DNA from: Bacillus badius NBRC 15713
GTDB lineage: Bacteria; Bacillota; Bacilli; Bacillales; Domibacillaceae
DNA length: 64,000 bases
Assembly: GCF_001591605.1 (NCBI RefSeq)
Contig: NZ_BCVF01000015.1
Span: 21,939 to 85,938 of the forward strand
Direction: 5' to 3'
In this document: positions 8,667-16,152 of the stretch, piece after piece
Position numbering within the stretch: position 1 is the stretch's first letter
Layout of the letters: the number at the start of each line of letters is the position of its first letter
Made by a program: the position numbers and the translations under genes
Notes under the pieces: generated by a model
Told to the model about the DNA's origin: nothing
Database searches by the model: none
The model's input: only the letters and a program-made list of their open reading frames with translations

Positions 8667-9512
8667 TTATCTGACACTGGATGGGTTATCTTGATCATCT
8701 GGTCCTGTCGTCCAGTTGATCCCCGGTGTGCCTGTTGTTTGGGGAGTCCCGGTATTATGCGGGGCTCTTTTTGTATCAGTGGTTCCATTTGTATTATTCA
8801 TCTGATTATTCATTCCATTAGTTCCTTTTTCCGATTGCTTATAGCCTTGAGGAGTTCGCTGCTTCATTAATTTAATGGTATCGCGGATGGAATGACGGGC
8901 TGTATCCATTCCTCCATTAATTTGAGCGATGTTTTCAATGTCGCGGCGCAAATCGGTGTCATCAGTTACGTATACGTGATACCAGCGCGGAACAACGCTT
9001 AATGCAGTTCTTTTCACTTGCTCTGCAGCTTCTCTGCGTCCGTTATCATTTTTCGCGTCTGTATCGTAGGCAACCAGCACTTCCTGATCGGTAACAAGTA
9101 CGGAAGCATCATTGATGTTGGGAAGCCCTAAGCTGAGTCTGCTAATTGTGTCCGCCGTCTTTTCACGGTCAAGGGTGTGCAGATTTCGGTAAGAAACGGA
9201 TTGCCCTTGAACAGATCCTTTTTGGTGGCGAACATATCCAAAATTATCTTTTCTGTCGTCTGTCATTAATTCATTTTTAGTTGTTAGGTCGTTGTCAGTG
9301 CTGCCGCCGATTCGGCCATCCCGGCTATCACCGCCGTTGGCAAGATCTCCATTATACATGTCATAGCGGTTGCGGTCATAACGGTCACTGACATTTATCA
9401 TATTGCCATCCCGGTTGTTGTCCCCGCCGGCAAGGTCATTTTTATCGTTTGCATTACAGGCAGCCAGTAATAAAAAACTGGAGACCCCTACAGTTAACAG
9501 TGGTTTTTTCAT
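8667..9512 (-). CDS. yutC: YhcN/YlaJ family sporulation lipoprotein YutC
   Basis: A 281-residue lipoprotein: signal peptide with lipobox LLAAC (Cys near residue 19), a low-complexity Asp/Asn/Gly/Arg-rich spacer to about residue 90, then the YhcN/YlaJ domain (sRLSLGLPNINDASVLVTD; ALSVVPRWYHVYVTDD) and an Asn/Gly/Thr-rich tail. The family sits on the forespore inner membrane and affects spore outgrowth; its mechanism is unknown. GGGGGTG precedes the ATG. It stands between lipA and yutD as in B. subtilis. Confidence 0.85.
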   Translation of the reverse strand: MKKPLLTVGVSSFLLLAACNANDKNDLAGGDNNRDGNMINVSDRYDRNRYDMYNGDLANGGDSRDGRIGGSTDNDLTTKNELMTDDRKDNFGYVRHQKGSVQGQSVSYRNLHTLDREKTADTISRLSLGLPNINDASVLVTDQEVLVAYDTDAKNDNGRREAAEQVKRTALSVVPRWYHVYVTDDTDLRRDIENIAQINGGMDTARHSIRDTIKLMKQRTPQGYKQSEKGTNGMNNQMNNTNGTTDTKRAPHNTGTPQTTGTPGINWTTGPDDQDNPSSVR

Positions 9513-9618
9513 GTTAACACCCCCTCAACACGTAGATTGCCCTTTTTGGTTCATTTTTTTCTTAGTAATTAATGGCTGATCGGCTATAATAAAGGGAGAA
9601 GGAAAGGAATGAGGAGAG

Positions 9619-9894
9619 ATGATTTGCATTCAAAATCATTGCTACCAACTCATTGATGAGCGGAGCAACGGATTTAATGAAGAGGTGTTCAAGGAGCGTT
9701 ACAGCGACATTCTCACAAAGTATGATTACATTGTTGGGGATTGGGGATACGGCCAGCTTCGCTTAAAAGGTTTTTATGAAGATGAAAACCAAAAAGCAGC
9801 CTTTGATTCAAAGATCAGCACGCTGAAAGAGTATTTGTATGAGTATTGCAATTTCGGCTGTGCCTACTTTGTTGTGAAGAAAGTTCAAAAGTAA
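9619..9894 (+). CDS. yutD: YutD family protein
   Basis: A 91-residue cytosolic protein of unknown function, conserved in Bacillales beside lipA. Typical segments are NHCYQLI near the N-terminus, YDYIVGDWGYGQLRLKGFY near the middle and the C-terminal EYCNFGCAYFVVKK. GAGGAGAG precedes the ATG and a TATAAT at about 9586 could be its -10 box. A hairpin terminator follows the stop immediately, so it appears to be transcribed alone. Confidence 0.85.
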   Translation: MICIQNHCYQLIDERSNGFNEEVFKERYSDILTKYDYIVGDWGYGQLRLKGFYEDENQKAAFDSKISTLKEYLYEYCNFGCAYFVVKKVQK

Positions 9895-9920
9895 AATCGA
9901 GCGGAAACGCTCGATTTTTT
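9895..9920 (+). terminator. Intrinsic terminator of yutD
   Basis: AATCGAGCG, GAAA loop, CGCTCGATT, then T run. It could also act on the convergent gene that ends at 9919. Confidence 0.9.
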
Positions 9921-10221
9921 AGGTGTTATTAGGCGGAATATCCTGGTATTCCCTTTCTTGCTCTTTGTCTTTGTCATCATGAGTCGGATGAGCGCCCGGA
10001 AACTGACGGGGCAAGCCTTGATGCAGTGATCTGTTTTCATAGGTGAAGGCAGAATAAAACTGCTGTCCTTCTTTCCAAGGAGTTGATTTGTTCTCCACCG
10101 GTTCATCCTTTCCTCTTGGCGCGCCGTACGGGCCTTCCGGTGTTTGTTCTACTGTTAAAAAGTGGCGCATCTTTTCAACATTGGAAAAATCAGTGTATTC
10201 TTCTTCATCTTGAAATAGCAC
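9919..10221 (-). CDS. Conserved hypothetical cytosolic protein
   Basis: A 100-residue protein I do not recognise by function. The N-terminal half is acidic (LFQDEEEYTDFSNVEKMRHF); the C-terminal half is polar and Pro/Gly-rich and ends EYQDIPPNNT. There are no membrane segments or cysteines. The frame extends 13 codons further upstream to GTG at 10260, but I chose GTG at 10221 because GGAGG (minus strand, 10230-10234) stands eight bases before it. It follows the DUF3055 gene on the same strand by about 110 bases and may share its transcript. Confidence 0.65.
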   Translation of the reverse strand: MLFQDEEEYTDFSNVEKMRHFLTVEQTPEGPYGAPRGKDEPVENKSTPWKEGQQFYSAFTYENRSLHQGLPRQFPGAHPTHDDKDKEQEREYQDIPPNNT

Positions 10222-10332
10222 AATTATAACCTCCGCTGCTTTAGAGTCAGCGTCAGACACCTCACTTTTGAAAGCAAGCTAGCGAGCATGTCCGGCTTTC
10301 CTTAGCATGCCCATCAGGCGGCTCTCTATGCT

Positions 10333-10599
10333 TTAAACGACTTCGTATAAAAAGTCTCGCAGCTCGGCGGCTTCCGCTTCCGAAAGTTTAAAAATATGTT
10401 CAAGGTAACCGGGTTCATCTAAGTCATCTCGCCCAATAATCGCAAAGCGGCTTCCCTGGATATCAAGGACGATACATTTGCCAAAATAGCGGTCCGTTCG
10501 GATTAAAGCAAGGTCAAAGCGCTGATGATCTCCCATAAAGCTGACATAGCGTGTTTTTGTTGCTTCGGTTTCATCGTAAAGGAAAAATCTTTCTGTCAT
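10333..10599 (-). CDS. DUF3055 (SAV0927-like) family protein
   Basis: An 88-residue cytosolic protein with the DUF3055 pattern: RFFLYDETEATKTRYVSF at the start, RFDLALIRTDR near residue 28, then FAIIGRDDLDEPGYLEHIF and a C-terminal acidic helix. Function is unknown; the family is widespread in Bacillales and Staphylococcus. AGGAGTGA precedes the ATG. It is divergent from yutE. Confidence 0.85.
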   Translation of the reverse strand: MTERFFLYDETEATKTRYVSFMGDHQRFDLALIRTDRYFGKCIVLDIQGSRFAIIGRDDLDEPGYLEHIFKLSEAEAAELRDFLYEVV

Positions 10600-10727
10600 A
10601 ACGAGTCACTCCTGTCTGTTTGTTTCGATTGTACCATGACTTCTCCCCGACGAAGATATGTTTTGTTCGCCGATTCATGATAAAATAAGAGGGGACATTT
10701 AGAAAGTATAGAGAAGAGGTGACCGCG

Positions 10728-11165
10728 GTGTATTTTGTGGATCGTGGAAAAATCGAAGAAATATTAACCTTTATGGAAGGGCAAATGACGGCATTTGCCG
10801 GACAGGCTCAATGGAAAACGACAATTGAGCAGGCTGCTCTTGAGAGAATTGCCCAGATGGTCATTGAATCCGTATTAGACGTCGGTAATGCGATGATCGA
10901 TGGATTTATTATGAGAGATCCGGGAAGCTATGAAGACATTATTGACATTCTGGAGGACGAAAAAGTCATCGAAAAAGAAGCGGCTGCATCTTTAAAAGCA
11001 GCTGTTGCTTTAAGAAAAATGCTCGTTCAACAGTATACGGCTGTTGATCATACAGAAGTTGAGCGCATATTGAGTGAGTACATTTCCGCATTCGAGCAAT
11101 TTCCAGAGCAAGTCAGAAAATATTTAACGGATGAATTAGGTCCGGTTTCAGCATTCAAGCCGTAA
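10728..11165 (+). CDS. yutE: HepT-like (DUF86) protein YutE
   Basis: A 145-residue all-helical protein of the HepT/DUF86 family, some of which are HEPN ribonuclease toxins. No nucleotidyltransferase partner gene (MntA type) is nearby. The HEPN catalytic pattern R-x4-H-x-Y appears as RKMLVQQY (near residue 107), with Gln in place of His, so RNase activity is doubtful. I chose GTG at 10728 (MYFVDRGK), with AGAGGTGA just upstream, over the GTG at 10719, which lies in that ribosome-binding site. It ends GPVSAFKP and precedes yutF, as in B. subtilis. Confidence 0.85.
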   Translation: MYFVDRGKIEEILTFMEGQMTAFAGQAQWKTTIEQAALERIAQMVIESVLDVGNAMIDGFIMRDPGSYEDIIDILEDEKVIEKEAAASLKAAVALRKMLVQQYTAVDHTEVERILSEYISAFEQFPEQVRKYLTDELGPVSAFKP

Positions 11166-11171
11166 TAACCA

Positions 11172-11198
11172 GCGCTTTCATTTTGAAAGCGCCTTTTT
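11172..11198 (+). terminator. Stem-loop terminator between yutE and yutF
   Basis: GCGCTTTCA (11172-11180) and TGAAAGCGC (11184-11192) are followed by CTTTTT. It ends 16 bases before the yutF start, so yutF would depend on read-through or a promoter not identified here. Confidence 0.75.
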
Positions 11199-11213
11199 GT
11201 ATAAGGAGGAAAA

Positions 11214-11981
11214 ATGAAAACATACACAGGATACTTGATTGATTTAGATGGCACGATGTACAGGGGAACAGAGGAGATAAAGGAAGCCCGTTCTTTTATC
11301 CACCGTTTGCAGCAGAAAAATATCCCTTACTTGTTTGTGACAAATAACTCATCGCGAACGCCGGAACAAGTGGCAGAAAAGCTTCGGGGCTTCGGTATTG
11401 CGGCCAGGGCAGAGCAAGTGTTCACCACTTCAATGGCGACGGCTAATTACATTTGGGAAAAACATCAGCAGGCCGCTGTTTACATGATTGGTGAAGAAGG
11501 ACTTCATCGAGCGCTTGATGAAAGGGGCTTGACGCTTGTTGAGCATGAACGGGCAGATGTGGTCGTTTGTGGAATTGACCGCCAGATTAATTATGAGAAG
11601 CTGGCCTCAGCCTGTTTGGCAGTGCGAAGCGGGGCTGATTTCATTTCAACAAATGGGGATCTCGCCATTCCGACCGAGCGCGGACTCCTGCCGGGAAACG
11701 GGGCCCTAACTTCAGTTATTGCTGTATCAACCGGTGTAAAGCCAGTGTTTATCGGCAAGCCAGAATCCATTATTATGGAGCAGGCTTTAAAAGTCCTGGG
11801 CACTGCAAAAGAGGCTACCCTCATGGTCGGCGATAATTACCAAACTGACATCTTGGCTGGTATCCGCTCGGGAATTGATACCCTGCTTGTTCATACAGGA
11901 GTGACTCAAAAAGAGCATCTCGTTCATGTAGAGCAGCAGCCGGTCCATATAAGAAACAATCTTGACGAATGGGAAGTATAA
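11214..11981 (+). CDS. yutF: NagD-type HAD-family phosphatase YutF
   Basis: A 255-residue HAD hydrolase of the NagD/TIGR01457 type. Motif I DLDGT lies near residue 8, motif II TNNSSR near 45, motif III Lys in GKPES near 182, and motif IV GDNYQTD near 205. The cap is C2 type. Such enzymes remove phosphate from small phosphorylated metabolites; the natural substrate is not settled. AAGGAGGAAAA precedes the ATG. Confidence 0.9.
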   Translation: MKTYTGYLIDLDGTMYRGTEEIKEARSFIHRLQQKNIPYLFVTNNSSRTPEQVAEKLRGFGIAARAEQVFTTSMATANYIWEKHQQAAVYMIGEEGLHRALDERGLTLVEHERADVVVCGIDRQINYEKLASACLAVRSGADFISTNGDLAIPTERGLLPGNGALTSVIAVSTGVKPVFIGKPESIIMEQALKVLGTAKEATLMVGDNYQTDILAGIRSGIDTLLVHTGVTQKEHLVHVEQQPVHIRNNLDEWEV

Positions 11982-12078
11982 AGACAAAACAGGCCAGCAC
12001 TAAACAAAAAGCGAGTGAATTTCATTTGGCAGTCAGTGCGGCAGCAAGAGTGGCTAACCATCATAATAGTTTGTCGAC

Positions 12079-12115
12079 AAAAGGGGTTTGGAATGGTTTG
12101 ATTCCGGCCCCTTTT
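12079..12115 (+). terminator. Stem-loop terminator of yutF
   Basis: AAAAGGGG pairs with CCCCTTTT, with an inner GGAAT/ATTCC stem, about 100 bases after the yutF stop. Confidence 0.7.
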
Positions 12116-12194
12116 AAGGTGGAGAAAAAGCGGCATGCTCACATGAAAGCCGTACCCGGCAAATTATAACTACAAGAGAAATTCATGTGCCTCC

Positions 12195-12275
12195 TGTGGA
12201 TTGAAATGGAAGGCGCTTTGGCGGCGAGGAGGCTCACCGCCCGCCCCGCGGAAATCAACAGTTCCTATCCACAAG
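12195..12275. repeat. Dispersed Bacillus-type intergenic repeat, copy 1 (internally shortened)
   Basis: The segment carries a left part (GGATTGAAATGGAAGGCGC), a GC-rich block GAGGAGGCTCACCGCC and an end GGAAATCAACAG, then ATCCACAAG. The same parts in the same order occur at 59774-59918, where the middle is longer. From memory this matches a ~130-150 bp repeat common between genes in several Bacillus genomes. Apart from this repeat and terminators on both sides, the 357-bp gap 11982-12338 holds nothing I can support. Confidence 0.65.
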
Positions 12276-12277
12276 AA

Positions 12278-12326
12278 AATAAAAAACTGCGGACAAACTT
12301 CAATTTTCATTGAGTTTATCTGCAGT
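12278..12326 (-). terminator. Intrinsic terminator of yutG
   Basis: Read on the minus strand: ACTGCAGATAAAC pairs with GTTTGTCCGCAGT through G-U pairs, then TTTTTTATTTT. Confidence 0.75.
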
Positions 12327-12338
12327 CTGCGGGTTCAG

Positions 12339-12845
12339 TTATTCAGTGTGAGCTGCTTTGTGAGCAAGCCGGCTAGAAGCAGCTGCTGCAATAGCACCGA
12401 CAATATCATCAAGAAAAGTATGAACCTTTCCTGTTGATTTATCATTTAAATGTTCTAAAATGCCAGGTTTTACTTTGTCAATGTATCCGTAATTGGTAAA
12501 GCCGATCGAACCGTAAACATTCACGATAGCAAGAGCCAAAATTTCATCGACGCCATACAAGCTTTCATCGCTGGCAATAATCGATTGCAGCGGCTCATCC
12601 AACAATCCTTTCTCCGCCAGTATATCAAGCTGGATGCCTGTCAAGATAGCATTTTGCACTTCACGCTTTTGCAAAACTTTTTCTATGTTCTCTTTGCACT
12701 CTTTTATTTCCAGATCAGGATGATATTTCTTTTGTAAAAACATAACAAGCTCCGCAATATCGTCTATGGTCACTCCCCGCTCGCCAAGCCAACGGCGTGC
12801 CGTTTTTTCAGACATGCTCATTACTGATTTGTCTTCGATAGTCAT
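12339..12845 (-). CDS. yutG: Phosphatidylglycerophosphatase A-like protein YutG
   Basis: A 168-residue PgpA-superfamily protein. The family's helical core is visible as AIVNVYGSIGFTNYGYIDK near residue 105 and the conserved HTFLDDIVGAIAAA near residue 145; the C-terminus is SRLAHKAAHTE. PgpA enzymes dephosphorylate phosphatidylglycerol phosphate at the membrane; whether this soluble-looking Bacillus branch does so is not established. It lies between yutF and yutH as in B. subtilis but on the minus strand. Confidence 0.8.
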   Translation of the reverse strand: MTIEDKSVMSMSEKTARRWLGERGVTIDDIAELVMFLQKKYHPDLEIKECKENIEKVLQKREVQNAILTGIQLDILAEKGLLDEPLQSIIASDESLYGVDEILALAIVNVYGSIGFTNYGYIDKVKPGILEHLNDKSTGKVHTFLDDIVGAIAAAASSRLAHKAAHTE

Positions 12846-13078
12846 ATGATCACCTTTTTCTCTAATATGTTAATAATGAATCTTTCCCTTGTAATAAGAA
12901 TTCCAGACTAGACAGTAAAATCCCTTTTTTTATTAGGCTTTGTTAAACGCTGATGTGAATAATGATTCTTTTCCTAATAAATTAAAGCATTTAACAGGGC
13001 CTTCGAGTAAAAAAGCATTCTGTACCTGGAGATCCTCAGGTATATAGACTATTCAATTAAACAAAGGGGGGCAAGCAA

Positions 13079-14080
13079 ATGGACGGAAAGCAGTTATTGC
13101 TGAAGCATTTTCAAATTGAAGCGGAAAGGGTACCCTTTCAGTCCAAAGGGATATGTTATGAAAGCAACGGATTACTTTATCATATTATTGATGCAACGGA
13201 TAAGGAACAACAATATTTATACGAACTTCATCAAATGGCACAGCATATGGTCCGGCAGGGAGAAAAACGGACCGCCGTATTTTTGCGTGCCCGCAACGGC
13301 CGTTTCTTGGTTACGGAAGAAGAAAGGGACTTTGTTGTTCTCGTCAGCAGCCGGCCTGCTCCAATGAGGGCTTTCACCGGTGAAAGATTGGCCCGTTTCC
13401 ATTTGCGCGGGCAATCCCTTTTGCTGCAGGTTCAGTCGGCTAGTGAATTAGGAAGCTGGAAGGCAAGTTGGGAACAACGTTTGGAGAAAATAGAGAAATC
13501 TGCAAATGGGCTGTTAAAAGAGCAGGATGACCCTTTCGCCCGCCTGATTGTTGAATCTTTTCCTTATTATATGGGATTAACGGAAAATGCCCTGCAATAT
13601 GTGGCGGATACAGAAATAGATGAAGCGCCTCAGCAATGGGACTTGGGAACAATCTGTCACCGTTCATTCAGCGAAAAGTCCTGGCTCAAGGAACCAGCTG
13701 TACACCAGCCGTTCAATTGGGTATTTGATTATGCAGCGCGGGATATAGCTGAATGGATTCGGTCGGAATACTGGCAGGGGGCTTTGTTTTATCGGACTCG
13801 CTTTATTGATTTTATCCGGCAATATGAGCAGGTTCGCCCTCTTTCTCCTTTCGCCTGGCGCTTGATTTATGCCCGATTATTGTTCCCTGCTCATTATTTT
13901 GAATGCATTGAAAAGTATTTTGCGAAAGGTTCCTTGCACATAAAAAAGGAAAATGAAGAGAAATTAAAAAAGTATATAGCCAATTCCCGCGAGTATGAAG
14001 AATTTTTGGCTTTTTTCTATGACCGGGCGGGAGTATCATCACGTCGGTGGAATATGCCCGCTATTCATTGGCTGAAGTAA
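13079..14080 (+). CDS. yutH: Spore coat-associated protein YutH (CotS/YutH family)
   Basis: A 333-residue protein of the CotS-YutH group, which carries a kinase-like (aminoglycoside phosphotransferase) fold. The middle holds LGTICHRSF, corresponding to the family's LCHGD-like loop, then WVFDYAARDIAEWIRS and a helical C-terminal part with FAWRLIYARLLFPAHYFE. In B. subtilis YutH is a spore coat protein; kinase activity is unproven. AAAGGGGGG precedes the ATG. The 233-bp upstream gap shows no clear promoter. Confidence 0.82.
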   Translation: MDGKQLLLKHFQIEAERVPFQSKGICYESNGLLYHIIDATDKEQQYLYELHQMAQHMVRQGEKRTAVFLRARNGRFLVTEEERDFVVLVSSRPAPMRAFTGERLARFHLRGQSLLLQVQSASELGSWKASWEQRLEKIEKSANGLLKEQDDPFARLIVESFPYYMGLTENALQYVADTEIDEAPQQWDLGTICHRSFSEKSWLKEPAVHQPFNWVFDYAARDIAEWIRSEYWQGALFYRTRFIDFIRQYEQVRPLSPFAWRLIYARLLFPAHYFECIEKYFAKGSLHIKKENEEKLKKYIANSREYEEFLAFFYDRAGVSSRRWNMPAIHWLK

Positions 14081-14159
14081 TCTTTTTTATTACACGGAGC
14101 ATTTTTCCGAACTATGCTAAAATGGGGGAGTGAATATAAAGAAGAAAGCAGGTGGAGAT

Positions 14160-15146
14160 GTGAAGCCGCGTGTATATGTAACACGAAAAATTCCTGGAGA
14201 AATTGTAGCAAGACTGCAAGAAGATTATGAAGTAGATATGTGGCCAAAAGAGGATGTGCAAGTACCTCGTGAAATCTTACTGGAAAAAGTGAAAAAAGCG
14301 GATGCACTTTTGACGGTGATTTCTGACCGGCTTGATGATGAGGTATTTTCAGCAGGAGAGCATTTAAAAGTAGTGGCCAATATGGCGGTTGGTTATGACA
14401 ATATTGATTTAGAATCAGCGAGCCGGCATAATGTAGCTGTTTGCAATACGCCGGATGTGTTAACGGATACAACGGCTGATTTGGCGTTCGCGTTGCTTTT
14501 GGCGACAGCCCGCCGAATGATTGAAGCCGCCGAATTTATAAAAGAAGGAAAGTGGAAAAGCTGGTCGCCTTTGCTTCTTGCTGGCACGGATGTCCACCAT
14601 AAGACGATTGGCATTGTCGGCATGGGAAAGATAGGAACCGTTGTGGCTAAACGGGCCGCTGGTTTTGATATGGAGATTATTTATCATAACCGAAACCGTC
14701 ATGAAGTAGCGGAAGAGATGCTTGGTGCCCGTTATTGTTCATTAGATGAGCTGCTTGCGGAAGCTGACTTTGTTGTTTGCCTTGCCCCATTAACGTCAGA
14801 AACAAAAGGCTTATTTCAGCGTGAGCAATTTCAAAAGATGAAAAAAGAGGCCATTTTTATTAATGCCAGCCGCGGGCCAATCGTGAACGAGGACGCCTTG
14901 TATGAAGCACTCCAGGCAGGAGAGATTGCAGCGGCCGGCTTGGATGTATTTAACGAGGAGCCGATTGACGCTGACCATCCTCTTCTTCAGCTGAAAAATG
15001 TAGTCGCTTTGCCGCACATTGGCAGTGCCACGAAAGAAACACGCCTTGCAATGATGGAAACATGCTGTGACAATCTCGATGCCATCTTTGCGGACCGTGC
15101 GCCGAAGACACTTGTCAATAAGGATTTTCTAGGTTCAAGAAATTAA
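14160..15146 (+). CDS. D-2-hydroxyacid dehydrogenase (glyoxylate/hydroxypyruvate reductase type)
   Basis: A 328-residue NAD(P)-dependent dehydrogenase of the D-isomer family. The Rossmann motif GMGKIG lies near residue 153, the catalytic Arg in NASRGPIVNEDAL near 233, Glu in FNEEP near 262 and His in LPHIGSAT near 280. Closest subgroup features are those of glyoxylate/hydroxypyruvate (glycerate) reductases. I chose GTG at 14160 (MKPRVYVTRK) preceded by AGGTGG. An upstream in-frame GTG at 14130 would lie almost on the transcription start implied by TATGCT at about 14113. Confidence 0.85.
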   Translation: MKPRVYVTRKIPGEIVARLQEDYEVDMWPKEDVQVPREILLEKVKKADALLTVISDRLDDEVFSAGEHLKVVANMAVGYDNIDLESASRHNVAVCNTPDVLTDTTADLAFALLLATARRMIEAAEFIKEGKWKSWSPLLLAGTDVHHKTIGIVGMGKIGTVVAKRAAGFDMEIIYHNRNRHEVAEEMLGARYCSLDELLAEADFVVCLAPLTSETKGLFQREQFQKMKKEAIFINASRGPIVNEDALYEALQAGEIAAAGLDVFNEEPIDADHPLLQLKNVVALPHIGSATKETRLAMMETCCDNLDAIFADRAPKTLVNKDFLGSRN

Positions 15147-15183
15147 GAGACGGCCAAGAGGAGAAGGTGGAGCTCAATCATTA

Positions 15184-15229
15184 TAAAAAAAAGCAGAGAC
15201 GCCCGTAAAAGAGCGCTCTGCTTTTTTTA
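15184..15229. terminator. Bidirectional terminator
   Basis: An A run, AGCAGAG, loop, CTCTGCT, then T7. It serves the dehydrogenase gene and could serve the convergent nifU-like gene. Confidence 0.85.
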
Positions 15230-15261
15230 TTATATTAAGAAATACTCTGCTCAAAGGTGAA

Positions 15262-15498
15262 TTAAAATACTTGCTCCACTTCAACCACACCTGGCACTTC
15301 TTCCAAGAGAGCCCGTTCAATTCCCGCTTTAAGAGTAATGGTAGAGCTTGGGCATGATCCGCAAGCGCCGAGCAGGCGCAATTTCACAATGCCGTCCTCA
15401 ATGTCTACTAATTCACAGTCGCCGCCGTCGCGAAGCAAAAATGGGCGTAATTTATCTAATACTTCTCGTACTTGCATTTCCATTTGTTGTTCATCCAC
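15262..15498 (-). CDS. yutI: NifU-like Fe-S scaffold protein YutI
   Basis: A 78-residue protein consisting only of the NifU C-terminal domain. The cluster-binding C-x2-C motif ([10 protein letters not shown]) lies near residue 45, preceded by [18 protein letters not shown]. It acts as a Fe-S carrier or scaffold in the cytosol, complementary to SufU/SufB and YutM. The frame is open further upstream, but GTG at 15498 with AAAGGAG before it fits the family's usual length. It is divergent from yuzD. Confidence 0.9.
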   Translation of the reverse strand: MDEQQMEMQVREVLDKLRPFLLRDGGDCELVDIEDGIVKLRLLGACGSCPSSTITLKAGIERALLEEVPGVVEVEQVF

Positions 15499-15649
15499 GA
15501 TAATCCACTCCTTTCTCAATCTCTCTTTTATTATAATGATTATAATGAGAAAAATCCATTGATTGATAAATATTTGGCCAAGGAGCTTGCAGTTCCGCAC
15601 TGGCCGGTTTTTCGTTAAAATGAAAGGAAATTACAGGAGGGCGAAAATT

Positions 15650-15982
15650 ATGAAGAAGAAAATAGAAATTACTATTTACGGGACGGAGCAGCTTTGTCCA
15701 AGCTGTGTGAACCTGCCGTCTTCTAAGGAAACATACGAATGGCTGGAGGCCGCAATTTCCAGAAAGTATCCGGATCAGCCCTTTAGGATTAGTTATGTGG
15801 ATATTCAAGCGCCGCCGAATGATGAGAAAAAAAGAGAATTTGCTCAAAAAGTGATGGAAGAAGAGATGTTTTATCCAGTTGTGCTTGTGGAAGACAGAAT
15901 TGTGGGGGAAGGAAACCCGAAATTAAAAACCATTTATTTAGAGATGGAGAAATATGGGTATATTGCCCGGGAAAAACAGTAA
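15650..15982 (+). CDS. yuzD: DUF1462 (YuzD) thioredoxin-fold protein
   Basis: A 110-residue protein beginning MKKKIEITIYGTEQLCPSCVN; the C-x2-C pair (CPSC, near residue 16) and the strand pattern are those of the DUF1462/YuzD family with a thioredoxin-like fold. A redox or Fe-S role is plausible because it is divergent from nifU-like yutI, but it is unproven. ATG at 15650 has AGGAGGG upstream; open frame before it (from 15563) lacks such a site. A long palindrome follows at 15996. Confidence 0.85.
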   Translation: MKKKIEITIYGTEQLCPSCVNLPSSKETYEWLEAAISRKYPDQPFRISYVDIQAPPNDEKKREFAQKVMEEEMFYPVVLVEDRIVGEGNPKLKTIYLEMEKYGYIAREKQ

Positions 15983-15995
15983 GTATTTTAAACTT

Positions 15996-16035
15996 TTAAG
16001 TCAGATAAGACTCGTTGGAGTCGCATCTGACTTAA
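15996..16035. promoter_or_regulatory. Long palindrome upstream of gabT, candidate activator (GabR) site
   Basis: The outer arms TTAAGTCAGAT and ATCTGACTTAA are perfect 11-mers, with inner arms GACTC and GAGTC. Its centre is about 98 bases upstream of the predicted gabT start point, the usual position of sigma-54 enhancer sites. No T run follows on either strand, which argues against a simple terminator for yuzD. Confidence 0.45.
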
Positions 16036-16086
16036 TTATAGTCTGTCTATTCGTAATAATAGAAGTATTTGCGCCTTTTTAAAAGT

Positions 16087-16102
16087 TGGCACGCTTTTTG
16101 CA
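16087..16102 (+). promoter_or_regulatory. Sigma-54 (-24/-12) promoter of gabT
   Basis: TGGCAC (16087-16092), five bases, TTGCA (16098-16102): an exact match to the TGGCAC-N5-TTGC consensus, 50 bases upstream of the gabT ATG. Confidence 0.9.
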
Positions 16103-16152
16103 TATAAATTGATTGTAGAAAGTAATTTCTTTTAGAAAAGGGGAAAAGCATC

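Noticed and set aside
11969..12169. 66-codon frame overlapping the end of yutF
   Set aside because: No ribosome-binding site, runs through the yutF terminator hairpin, no recognised family.
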